From contig NZ_LQXA01000019.1 of NCBI RefSeq assembly GCF_001618005.1, forward strand, positions 124,001 to 188,000: a stretch of 64,000 nucleotides of DNA, given 5' to 3'. Positions within the stretch are counted from its first letter, which is position 1. Each line of letters begins with the position of its first letter. The notes under the pieces were generated by a model. That model made no database searches. It was given only the letters and a program-made list of their open reading frames with translations, and had not been told where the DNA came from. Position numbers and translations under genes: made by a program. Positions 32,385-41,505 of this stretch are shown one piece after another. This stretch comes from Clavibacter tessellarius. GTDB lineage: Bacteria > Actinomycetota > Actinomycetes > Actinomycetales > Microbacteriaceae.

Positions 32385-35381
32385 ATGTCGTCACGCCCAC
32401 GCAGCAGCAGCAGGACCCGGAGGAGGTGGCTGGCGACGCTCGTCGTCGGCACCGTCCTCGCCACCGGATCGGTCGCGGTCACGCATTCCGCCAACGCGGA
32501 GGAGGCCGAGGCCGCGACCGTGTACCCGTACACGCTGAAGTCGAGCAAGATCCGGGCCGGCTTCGCCTCCGACGGCTCGCTCCAGTCGCTGAAGGTGGCC
32601 GGCGACCTGCACGACACCGAGTACCTCATGAACCCCACGACCGCGCCCGACCAGGCCGCGGATCCCGACGTGGGCAACCGCCAGTGGCTCGGCAACCTGA
32701 TGTTCTCCTACGCCACGGGCGACGGCGCGATCACGAAGGACGGCGTCGGATCCACCGCGTGGAAGACGGCCTGGACCACCCGGTCGCAAGACGCCCGCAC
32801 GGTCACGGCCACGCCCACGAGCGTCACGGTCACCTACGCCGACTCGAAGGACCCGCGCGGCATCTCCGGCTTCACCGTGCGCGAGACGTACTCGATCGCG
32901 GCCGACGGCTCCCTCACGTGGAAGCAGGACGTCACCAACTCGGGCAGCCAGCGCCTCGTCATCGGCGACTGGGGCATGCCCGTCCCCGGCAACGAGCTGT
33001 GGAAGGGCGGCGACCGGATCTACGAACGCCGCGTCCTCACCCACTCCTACGTGGGCAAGAACGGCTCCTACATCACCCTCGAGCGCCCCAGCGGCCAGGG
33101 CCCGTTCGTCGCGCTGACCCCGGACACCGCCACCGGATCCGGCCTCGAGTACCAGGACCGCTGGCGCACCCAGGAGGTGGGCGACACCCCGTGGGCCTGG
33201 AACGAGGACAAGGAGGGCTCGATGGTGAAGGGCCTCAACGTCTACTACGCGCACTCCATGGCGATCCAGAAGACGAACCGCGGCTACCTCGGCTCGACCA
33301 GCCTCGCCCTCGCCCCCGGTGTGTCGAAGAGCTACACGTACCACCTCGGCAAGGTCGCCGACGATCACGCGCTGAAGCAGTCGATGTACGACCAGGGCCT
33401 CCTCGACACCTCAGTGGTGCCCGGCTACATCGTGCCCGTCGACCGGAAGGCCGAGATGGCGTTCCGCGTGAAGGGCACCATCACCTCGGTGACGGCGCAC
33501 AACCGCAACGACCTGCACGGTGCGAGCCCCACGGATCCGACGGTCACGTTCTCACGCGGCAACGGCGACTACCGCATCTACGACATGGCGTTCGACCGCA
33601 CGCAGCTCGGCGCGAACGACGTCACGGTGGCGTACACCGACCAGACGGGAGCCGCGCGCACCTCGGTGCTCCAGTTCTCGGTGATCGACGACATCGCGCA
33701 CCTGCTCGACATGCACGCGCAGTTCATGGTCGACAAGATGCAGTGGACGCCGAAGGACGGCATCGCCGCCTCCGACATCCGGGACTACACCTTCGACGAC
33801 TGGATGATGAACGCCAAGGACGGCAGCGTCCCCACCCCGGCGAACCCCGCGGAGGGCCGCCGGAACGTCTACGACGGCTACTGGGGCCTCGGCGACGACT
33901 GGGGATATCCGCACGCGGAGTTCCTCGCCGAGAAGCAGGTCGTCCGGCCCGACGCGCACCAGATCGAGGCGCTCGACATGTACCTCCAGAAGGCGGTCTG
34001 GGAGCACCTCATGGGCAACACCTCGGCCACCGCGGCGCCCAGCTACGTGATCCACGACTTCTTCGAGCAGGGGAAGCCGGGCGCCCAGAACGACACCCCC
34101 ATCGGGCGCGGCTACGCGTACCCGCACATCTACAACACGTTCCTCTCGATGTACGAGGTCGTGAAGAAGAACCCGTCGGCGGTCGCGTACCAGCACCCCG
34201 CCGAGTGGTACCTCCAGGCGGCGTATGGCGTCTTCAAGGAGCTGTACGACAACAAGGACGTGTTCTACAACTACTCGACCGGGCTCATGGGCGAGCAGTC
34301 GACGCCCCGCCTCATCGACGACCTCCGGGCCGAGGGCATGGGCGCGCAGGCCGACGACATCGTGAAGAAGATGGCGACGAAGTACGCCAACGTCTCCGCG
34401 GCGAAGTACCCGTACGGATCCGAGTACACCTACGACAACACGGGCGAGGAGGCCGTGTACATGCTCGCGCGCACCAACGTCGACGCGGATCGCACGAAGG
34501 CGCTCAAGATCATGCGCGACATCGTGTCGAAGACCGAGGCCGACCGCGGCCGCATGCCCGTCTGGTACTGGAACTCCGTGCCCACCACCATCACGGGCGA
34601 GAACACCTGGCAGTTCCAGTACACGGCGGCGCTCGCCGGCTACACGATGGACGACTACATCAACCACACGGCGGCCCTCGAGACCGGCGCCCAGGCCGTC
34701 TCGCCCGCCCGCCGGGCCGAATTGCAGCGGCTCAACTACGCCGGGAAGGTGGCCGAGCTCGCCACGGTGAACGCGGGGCAGATCAGCTCCGCCCCGGAGA
34801 ACATCGGCGCCTCCGCGTGGACCTACCAGTCCGAGCGCGGCAACCTCGGCACCACGGGCGTGGGCGGCGGATCCGACGTGCCGCTCCTCAACGGCTGGCG
34901 CGGCATGACCGGCGAGAGCGACCTCGGGCTCTGGGGTGCGATGCAGACCCTGAGCGCCGACGTGGTGACCGACGACCCGATCTTCGGCACCGTCGCGTAC
35001 GGCGCCGACGTCTCGTCCGCCGGCGGATCGCAGACCGTCGTCCCGGAGGACGGCCTCCAGCGACGCCTGCACCTCGTCACGCAGCAGCTCTCGGTGGACC
35101 TGAAGGACGACGCGTACGCCCGCGCCACGGTGAGCTCGGACAGCACCGACCTGCGCCTCGCGATGCTCAACCGCGGTGGCGCCGCGCACTCCGGCGCGGC
35201 CGAGGTCACCGGTCTCGCATCCGGCACCTACGCGGTGGTCGTGGGCGGGGTGACGCAGCGCACCGTCAAGGTGCAGCGTCCGGCGGCGGTGACGGATCCG
35301 ATCGCGCAGCCCACGCGGATCGCGTTCGACGCCCCGGCCGGCGCCACGTTCGACGTGCACGTGGTGCGCACGGGCAGCTGA
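32385..35381 (+). CDS. Secreted DUF5695 protein, putative carbohydrate-active
   Basis: 998-residue exported protein. Signal peptide of about 43 residues with a basic start (R-T-R-R-R-W-L-A), possibly Tat-type, ending A-N-A. A beta-rich domain follows (to about 440), then an alpha-helical domain typical of toroid glycosidases, with H-A-E-F-L-A-E-K, Y-P-H-I-Y-N-T and Y-D-N-T-G-E-E-A motifs, and a final beta domain. This matches DUF5695, whose substrate is unknown; polysaccharide cleavage is inferred. GAAGGAGAAGG lies before ATG 32385. Plausibly relevant to growth on plant polymers. Confidence 0.8.
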   Translation: MSSRPRSSSRTRRRWLATLVVGTVLATGSVAVTHSANAEEAEAATVYPYTLKSSKIRAGFASDGSLQSLKVAGDLHDTEYLMNPTTAPDQAADPDVGNRQWLGNLMFSYATGDGAITKDGVGSTAWKTAWTTRSQDARTVTATPTSVTVTYADSKDPRGISGFTVRETYSIAADGSLTWKQDVTNSGSQRLVIGDWGMPVPGNELWKGGDRIYERRVLTHSYVGKNGSYITLERPSGQGPFVALTPDTATGSGLEYQDRWRTQEVGDTPWAWNEDKEGSMVKGLNVYYAHSMAIQKTNRGYLGSTSLALAPGVSKSYTYHLGKVADDHALKQSMYDQGLLDTSVVPGYIVPVDRKAEMAFRVKGTITSVTAHNRNDLHGASPTDPTVTFSRGNGDYRIYDMAFDRTQLGANDVTVAYTDQTGAARTSVLQFSVIDDIAHLLDMHAQFMVDKMQWTPKDGIAASDIRDYTFDDWMMNAKDGSVPTPANPAEGRRNVYDGYWGLGDDWGYPHAEFLAEKQVVRPDAHQIEALDMYLQKAVWEHLMGNTSATAAPSYVIHDFFEQGKPGAQNDTPIGRGYAYPHIYNTFLSMYEVVKKNPSAVAYQHPAEWYLQAAYGVFKELYDNKDVFYNYSTGLMGEQSTPRLIDDLRAEGMGAQADDIVKKMATKYANVSAAKYPYGSEYTYDNTGEEAVYMLARTNVDADRTKALKIMRDIVSKTEADRGRMPVWYWNSVPTTITGENTWQFQYTAALAGYTMDDYINHTAALETGAQAVSPARRAELQRLNYAGKVAELATVNAGQISSAPENIGASAWTYQSERGNLGTTGVGGGSDVPLLNGWRGMTGESDLGLWGAMQTLSADVVTDDPIFGTVAYGADVSSAGGSQTVVPEDGLQRRLHLVTQQLSVDLKDDAYARATVSSDSTDLRLAMLNRGGAAHSGAAEVTGLASGTYAVVVGGVTQRTVKVQRPAAVTDPIAQPTRIAFDAPAGATFDVHVVRTGS

Positions 35382-35384
35382 ACC

Positions 35385-35439
35385 CGGTGGGGGATCCGGC
35401 GCGCTGCCGAGTACAGCTAGGCGCCCGGATCCCCCACCG
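35385..35439. terminator. Bidirectional terminator overlapping lrp 3' end
   Basis: 15-bp perfect stem, arms 35385-35399 and 35425-35439. The right arm lies inside the last codons of the AsnC-type gene (stop at 35417), so coding and terminator functions share bases. Confidence 0.65.
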
Positions 35440-35911
35440 CCGGCCCCGAGTGGTGGTGGTCGAACACGACGCTGGTGCGGGTCGACGCCACCGCCGGGTG
35501 CGCCGACAGGTGCTTCAGCACGAAGTCGCGGAGGTGGTCGCTGTCGCGGACGGCGATGTGGAGGATGAAGTCCTCGGATCCGCCGAGGAAGAAGAGCTGC
35601 ACCACATCCGCCAGCTCGCGCATCTCGTCGGCGAACGCGGCCATCTCGTGCCGGGCGCCCGCACGGATCGCGATGCTGATGAGCGCCTGCAGGCCCACGC
35701 CCACCGCATCCGCGTCGATGGTGGCGGTGAAGCCCGTGATCACGCCGCGCTCGACGAGGCCGCGCACGCGGGTCACGCACGTCGACGGCGCGATGCCCGC
35801 CTGCTCCGCGAGGCGGCTGTTCGGGGTGCGCGCGTCGGCGCGGAGCAGGGCGACGAGCTTCCGGTCGACCGCATCCAGCGGCTCGGGGGCCCGCAGTTCC
35901 TTCGTCCGCAT
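35417..35911 (-). CDS. Lrp/AsnC family regulator of alanine dehydrogenase
   Basis: 164-residue regulator: N-terminal helix-turn-helix ([11 protein letters not shown], then [10 protein letters not shown]) and a C-terminal RAM domain with [10 protein letters not shown] binding an amino acid effector. Divergent from ald with 164 bp between the starts; such pairs usually have the regulator (AldR type) controlling alanine dehydrogenase in response to alanine. No obvious ribosome site before ATG 35911. Confidence 0.92.
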   Translation of the reverse strand: MRTKELRAPEPLDAVDRKLVALLRADARTPNSRLAEQAGIAPSTCVTRVRGLVERGVITGFTATIDADAVGVGLQALISIAIRAGARHEMAAFADEMRELADVVQLFFLGGSEDFILHIAVRDSDHLRDFVLKHLSAHPAVASTRTSVVFDHHHSGPAVGDPGA

Positions 35912-36075
35912 GATCCGCTCGCCCTCCCGCTCCGCAGGATCGCACCAGATGTACGTCTGCCGCCGACGATCCTACGGATTTCACGCGCTCGAAACGCACA
36001 ATGGGCACCATGAGTCTCGCCCTCCCGCATCGCCGCCGCCGGCCGCACCTCGCGGGGAGACGAGACGGAGCACGC

Positions 36076-37191
<1,116 letters not shown>

Positions 37192-37204
37192 CCCACGCGC
37201 TCAA

Positions 37205-37236
37205 GGCCGTCGCGGGATCGTGACCCCGCGACGGCC
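37205..37236 (+). terminator. Terminator after ald
   Basis: 12-bp perfect stem, arms 37205-37216 and 37225-37236, 8-nt loop, 14 bp after the ald stop. Confidence 0.75.
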
Positions 37237-37268
37237 GGATCCGTTCGCATCCCTGGCAGGGTCGATGC

Positions 37269-37970
37269 ATGACCTTCCGCTACGCCCCCGAGCCCGAGCC
37301 GACCGCGCCCCGCGAGCGGAAGACGTCGAACGGGGTCGGCGTCGCCGCGCTCATCGTGGGCGTGGTGTCGCTCATCGGCGCCGTCATCCCGCTCCTCAAC
37401 TACGTGTCGGGGTTCCTCGCGTTCGCCGGCATCGTGCTCGGGATCATCGGCCTGGTGCTCCGCGACCGCCCCAAGGGCAGCGCGCTCGCCGGCCTCATCG
37501 TGAGCTTGGCGGCGCTGATCCTGTCGATCGTCCTCGCGATCGCCTACACGGTGGGCATCGCGTCGGTCATCGGCGACGCGGTGGAGGAGTCGCGCTCGTC
37601 GGCGAGCCCGGTGCCGCTGCCCGAGCCGCAGGGCACCGGATCGCCGGACGACGTCGAGGTCACCTACGAGATCACCGGCACGGCGACCTCGGTCACGGCC
37701 TCGTGGACGAGCGCGGTCGGCGATGTCTTCGGCATCGACCAGGCCGACGGGCAGACCCTCCCGTTCACCCGCGAGGTCGTCCTCCCCGGCGGCAGCGCGT
37801 TCGACGACCAGCGGCTGACGCTCGTGGGCGTCGGCGGGACGGAGCCGAGCGACCTGTCCTGCCGGATCCTCGTGGACGACCGGGTCGTCGTCGAGTCGTC
37901 CGCGTCGGGCCAGGCGGCCGCGGTCTCGTGCGTCGCGACGGCCGCGGAGATCCGCGGCCTCGACGACTGA
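37269..37970 (+). CDS. DUF4190 / MmpS-like membrane protein
   Basis: 233 residues. Two closely spaced helices (about 25-47 and 53-90, Gly/Ile/Leu-rich) form a DUF4190-like anchor; after a Ser/Pro linker comes an extracytoplasmic beta domain starting V-E-V-T-Y-E-I-T-G-T-A that resembles the C-terminal part of MmpS proteins. Two Cys in this domain may pair. A CAGGGT box 6 nt before ATG 37269 suggests a leaderless start. Function unknown. Confidence 0.8.
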   Translation: MTFRYAPEPEPTAPRERKTSNGVGVAALIVGVVSLIGAVIPLLNYVSGFLAFAGIVLGIIGLVLRDRPKGSALAGLIVSLAALILSIVLAIAYTVGIASVIGDAVEESRSSASPVPLPEPQGTGSPDDVEVTYEITGTATSVTASWTSAVGDVFGIDQADGQTLPFTREVVLPGGSAFDDQRLTLVGVGGTEPSDLSCRILVDDRVVVESSASGQAAAVSCVATAAEIRGLDD

Positions 37971-37984
37971 GCCGCGCACGACGA

Positions 37985-38013
37985 CGGGCCCGGCGCGCAT
38001 CGCACCGGGCCCG
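37985..38013 (+). terminator. Terminator after DUF4190 gene
   Basis: 9-bp stem CGGGCCCGG/CCGGGCCCG, arms 37985-37993 and 38005-38013. Confidence 0.65.
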
Positions 38014-38219
38014 CATCACGGGGCGAGGTCCCCGAACCCTCCCTCGTCGTCCGACCGGCACGTGGTGGTGAGCTGTTCCCGTGCACCGTTCCCGGTGCGA
38101 GGTGCGGGGCTGACGTGTGCTCGGCTCTCGCCGGGTGCGCTGCCCTCCGCGCCACAGGGGATCAGGATTCCCGCTGATCCGCCGGGGTGTGCCCGCTCCG
38201 GACGACTACCGACTCGCCC

Positions 38220-38726
38220 CTAGCCTTCCGTCCCGCCTGCCTCCTCGACCAGCTCCACCTCCCAGTTCGCGCGCTGGATCCGAGCGTCGAGCTCCCGCAG
38301 CTCGCGCGCCGCGTCGTCGGCCCGGTCGCGCACCTCGCGGATCGGCAGCGCCGCGATCTGCCGCAGCTCGCTCCGCATCTGCCGCGGCGCGTAGCCGGCG
38401 GCCATGCCCCCGCCCGCGCGGCCGGAGGCGGCGTCGGCCGCCGAGGTGAGGATCCCGTGCCGCGTCCGCAGCGCGTCCCGCCGGGCGAGCGCGGACGTCA
38501 GCGGCGTGCCGTCGTCGAGGCGGGCGGCCGTGTTGGTGAGGTTGATCCGCGTCACGAGCGCCGCCAGCACGTCGACCGTCTCGACGGCCTCCGCGAGCAG
38601 CGCGGCCGCGTCCTCCGCGGGATCCTCGCCCTCCTGGTACCGGGCGCTCGCCTGGATCCTGCTCCGCAGCGACTCGACGCGCCTCTGCAGGTCGGACCGT
38701 TCCATCAGCGCCTCGGCGAGTCTCAT
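38220..38726 (-). CDS. DIP1984 family protein
   Basis: 168-residue coiled-coil-rich soluble protein. M-R-L-A-E-A-L-M-E-R-S-D-L-Q, R-I-N-L-T-N and L-D-A-x-I-Q-x-x-N-W match the DIP1984 (septicolysin-like) family, widespread and uncharacterised. A GACGGT sequence 6 nt before ATG 38726 fits, imperfectly, the leaderless pattern. Divergent from the patatin gene. Confidence 0.85.
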   Translation of the reverse strand: MRLAEALMERSDLQRRVESLRSRIQASARYQEGEDPAEDAAALLAEAVETVDVLAALVTRINLTNTAARLDDGTPLTSALARRDALRTRHGILTSAADAASGRAGGGMAAGYAPRQMRSELRQIAALPIREVRDRADDAARELRELDARIQRANWEVELVEEAGGTEG

Positions 38727-38853
38727 GCGTCCACCGTCTCACGGCTCCGGACCCCTGTCGGAGCCGGCGTCCAGCTGCCGTCCGCCTCGCGGTCGCCGCG
38801 CTCGTGGATGATGGTCGGGGACCCGCACCGGGCGGGCCTGGACAGGAGCGACC

Positions 38854-39735
38854 GTGAGCAGAGCGCAGGCATCGGAGCAGCAGGGCACCACGCGGGGGCT
38901 GGTCCTCGGCGGCGGTGGCGTCGCCGGCATCGCGTGGGAGACCGGGCTCCTCTCGGGCCTCATCGCCGCGGGCGTCGACCTCGGCGCGGCCGACGCGGTC
39001 GTCGGCACGTCGGCCGGATCCGTCGTCGCGATCAACCTGCGCGCCAGCGCCATCGACGCCGCCTACGACGAGCACTTCGTCGACGTGGCCGGCATGGTCG
39101 AGCCGATGGGCAGCCGCGACCTCTCCCGCACGATCGAGGTGATCGGCGAGGGCGTCGTGAGCACGGCAGGCGAGATCCCGACCCGGCAGAGGATCGGCGA
39201 GTTCGCGCTCGAGGAGTACGACCCCGAGGTCGACGACGCGGCGAGCGTCGAGCGCATCGGCCAGCTCCTCCCCATCCGCGACTGGCCCGAGAAGGACCTC
39301 CGCATCACCGCGGTCGACGCCGGCACCGGCCGCTTCACCGTCTTCGACAAGGACTCCGGCGCCGACCTCGTGCGCGCGTCCGCCGCGAGCTGCGCCGTCC
39401 CCGGCGTGTTCCCGCCCGTCACCATCGACGGCCGCCCCTACATGGACGGCGGCATGCGCTCCGGCACGAACGCCGACGTCGTCGCCGAGCACGAGCGGAT
39501 CCTCGTCATCGCGTGCGGCCCCGAGGCGCCCGCCTCCGGCATGGGCCCGACGCTCTCCACCGTCGTGCAGCAGCTGCGCGGCCGGGCCGAGGTGCTCGTG
39601 ATCCAGGCCGACGCGGAGAGCACGGCCGCGTTCGGCGAGAACTCGCTCCTGCTCTCGACCCGCAAGGTCTCCGCCGAGGCGGGCCGACGCCAGGCCGAGC
39701 GCGTCGCCGACGAGGTCCGCGCGTTCTGGGGGTGA
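38854..39735 (+). CDS. Patatin-like phospholipase
   Basis: 293-residue serine acyl hydrolase. Oxyanion hole G-G-G-G-V-A-G near residue 19, nucleophile in G-T-S-A-G-S near 53 and catalytic Asp in D-G-G near 190, making a complete Ser-Asp dyad. No signal peptide, so it acts in the cytoplasm. CAGGAG lies before GTG 38854. Substrate probably a lipid ester; not readable. Confidence 0.9.
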   Translation: MSRAQASEQQGTTRGLVLGGGGVAGIAWETGLLSGLIAAGVDLGAADAVVGTSAGSVVAINLRASAIDAAYDEHFVDVAGMVEPMGSRDLSRTIEVIGEGVVSTAGEIPTRQRIGEFALEEYDPEVDDAASVERIGQLLPIRDWPEKDLRITAVDAGTGRFTVFDKDSGADLVRASAASCAVPGVFPPVTIDGRPYMDGGMRSGTNADVVAEHERILVIACGPEAPASGMGPTLSTVVQQLRGRAEVLVIQADAESTAAFGENSLLLSTRKVSAEAGRRQAERVADEVRAFWG

Positions 39736-39761
39736 TCCCGCCCGCCCGCCCGCCGGGTGCG

Positions 39762-39804
39762 CGACGAGGGGCCCGGCCGCGCGAAGCGGCCGGGCCCCTC
39801 GTCG
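39762..39804. terminator. Bidirectional terminator, 19-bp perfect stem
   Basis: Arms 39762-39780 and 39786-39804 with a 5-nt GCGAA loop, between the convergent patatin and idi genes. Confidence 0.85.
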
Positions 39805-39817
39805 GTGGAGCGTCGGA

Positions 39818-40390
39818 TCAGACCGCGGGCACGGCCGCCGCATCCGGCGAGCCGGCGTGCGCCGGGTGCTCCGGGTACAGCAGCGGCAGCTGCAGCGTGA
39901 GCCACGGGCTGAAGGCCCACGGCGTGTGGGCGACCGCGGGGATCAGCTCCTCCGGATCCGCCCACCGGTACTCGCCGACCTCCTCGGGTCGCGGATCCAC
40001 CGGCGTGGCCGCCACGGCGCGGAACACCGGGCAGATCTCGTTCTCGACGATGCCCGCGGCGTCGGTCGCGCGGTAGCGGAAGTCGGGCAGCACGAGCTCG
40101 ACCGAGGCGAGGGTGAGCCCGAGCTCCTGCTCGGCGCGGCGGTGCACGGCCTCGAGCATGTCCTCGCCCGGTGCGGGGTGCCCGCAGAACGAGTTCGTCC
40201 AGACGCCGGGCCAGGTGAGCTTGCCGATCGCGCGGCGCGTGACGAGGATCCTGCCCTCCGCATCGAACACGTGGCACGAGAACGCGAGGTGCAGCGCGGT
40301 GTCGCGGGTGTGGACCGTCGCCTTCGGCGCCGTCCCGATGGTCTCGCCGTCGTCGTCCAGGAGGACGACGAGCTCGGTGTGCTGTGACAT
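39818..40390 (-). CDS. idi: Isopentenyl-diphosphate delta-isomerase
   Basis: 190-residue type I (Nudix) isomerase converting IPP to DMAPP, the starter for the carotenoid operon next door. The catalytic Cys is in N-S-F-C-G-H-P and the catalytic Glu in E-N-E-I-C-P; the Nudix-like helix has A-V-H-R-R-A-E-Q-E-L. AGGGAG is 3-4 nt before ATG 40390. Divergent from crtE with 44 bp between starts, so both may share control. Confidence 0.95.
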   Translation of the reverse strand: MSQHTELVVLLDDDGETIGTAPKATVHTRDTALHLAFSCHVFDAEGRILVTRRAIGKLTWPGVWTNSFCGHPAPGEDMLEAVHRRAEQELGLTLASVELVLPDFRYRATDAAGIVENEICPVFRAVAATPVDPRPEEVGEYRWADPEELIPAVAHTPWAFSPWLTLQLPLLYPEHPAHAGSPDAAAVPAV

Positions 40391-40422
40391 GCGCTCCCTG
40401 CTTTCCGTTACCGCCTCGATGT

Positions 40423-40428
40423 TAGGTT
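40423..40428 (+). promoter_or_regulatory. -10 element of leaderless crt operon promoter
   Basis: TAGGTT, 6 nt before GTG 40435 of crtE, inside the 44-bp gap to idi. Confidence 0.6.
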
Positions 40429-40434
40429 TCATCC

Positions 40435-41505
40435 GTGGACGCCACCAACCTCGCTGCCGTCTCCACATCGAGGCAGGCCCACGTGAACAACGTGCTGGAT
40501 GCGTTCTTCGCCCGCTCCCTCGTCCGCGCCGAGGCCATGGGCGACGAGTACGTGAAGCTGTGGCGCACGCTGGAGTCCAACACGGCCGGCGGCAAGCGCT
40601 TCCGTCCCCGCATGGTCATGGCCGCGTACGACGGCCTCGGCGGCCAGGACGTGCAGGCCGCGGCCCACGTCGGCGCCGCGTTCGAGATGCTCCACACCGC
40701 GCTCATCGTGCACGACGACGTCATCGACCGCGACTTCACCCGGCGCGGCGGCCCCAACGTCTCCGGTGCCTACCGCGACATCGCCACCACGCAGGGCCTG
40801 CCCCAGCCGCTCGCCGAGCACCGCGGCATGTCGGCCGCCGTCATCGCGGGCGACCTCGCGCTCGTCAACGCGTACCGCCTCATCGACGCGAGCGGCGTGC
40901 GCGACCTCACCCGGTCGCACCTGCTCGAGATCCTCGACGACGCCGTGTTCGCGTCCGCCGCGGGCGAGCTCATCGACGTCGAGTTCTCGCTCACGGCGGA
41001 CGTGCCGAGCGTCGAGGAGATCCTCCGCATGGAGCGCCTCAAGACCGCCGTCTACTCGTTCGAGGCGCCGCTGCAGGCCGGCGCCGTGCTCGCGGGCGCG
41101 CGCCCCGAGGTCGTGGCCGCGCTCGGCGACTTCGGCCGGGACATCGGCATCGCCTACCAGGTGGTCGACGACGTGCTCGGCGTCTTCGGCGATGAGGAGG
41201 AGACCGGCAAGACGAACCTCGGCGACCTCCGCGAGGGCAAGCGCACCGTGCTCATCGCCCACGCCGTCCGCTCCTCGGAGTGGCGGGAGATCAGCGCGCT
41301 CATCGGCAAGGACGACCTCTCCCGCGGCGAGGCGGCCCTCGTGCGCTCGGTGCTGGAGAGCTCCGGCGCCCGCGCGTTCGCCGAGGGCGTGGCGCGCGAC
41401 CTCGCGACGGCCGCGTGCGCGCGCCTCGAGGACCCGGTCGTGCCGGAGGCGCTCCGCCGGGAGCTCGCGCCCGTCGCCGAGTCCGTGCTCGGGCGCATCC
41501 GATGA
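40435..41505 (+). CDS. crtE: Geranylgeranyl diphosphate synthase
   Basis: 356-residue trans-prenyltransferase making GGPP. The first Asp-rich motif is D-D-V-I-D (about 94-98), the second D-D-V-L-G-V-F-G-D (about 244). G-K-R-F-R-P near 55 binds IPP. GTG 40435 is set by a TAGGTT box 6 nt before it. First gene of a six-gene carotenoid operon; its stop overlaps the crtB start as ATGA. Exact chain length is inferred from context. Confidence 0.93.
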   Translation: MDATNLAAVSTSRQAHVNNVLDAFFARSLVRAEAMGDEYVKLWRTLESNTAGGKRFRPRMVMAAYDGLGGQDVQAAAHVGAAFEMLHTALIVHDDVIDRDFTRRGGPNVSGAYRDIATTQGLPQPLAEHRGMSAAVIAGDLALVNAYRLIDASGVRDLTRSHLLEILDDAVFASAAGELIDVEFSLTADVPSVEEILRMERLKTAVYSFEAPLQAGAVLAGARPEVVAALGDFGRDIGIAYQVVDDVLGVFGDEEETGKTNLGDLREGKRTVLIAHAVRSSEWREISALIGKDDLSRGEAALVRSVLESSGARAFAEGVARDLATAACARLEDPVVPEALRRELAPVAESVLGRIR

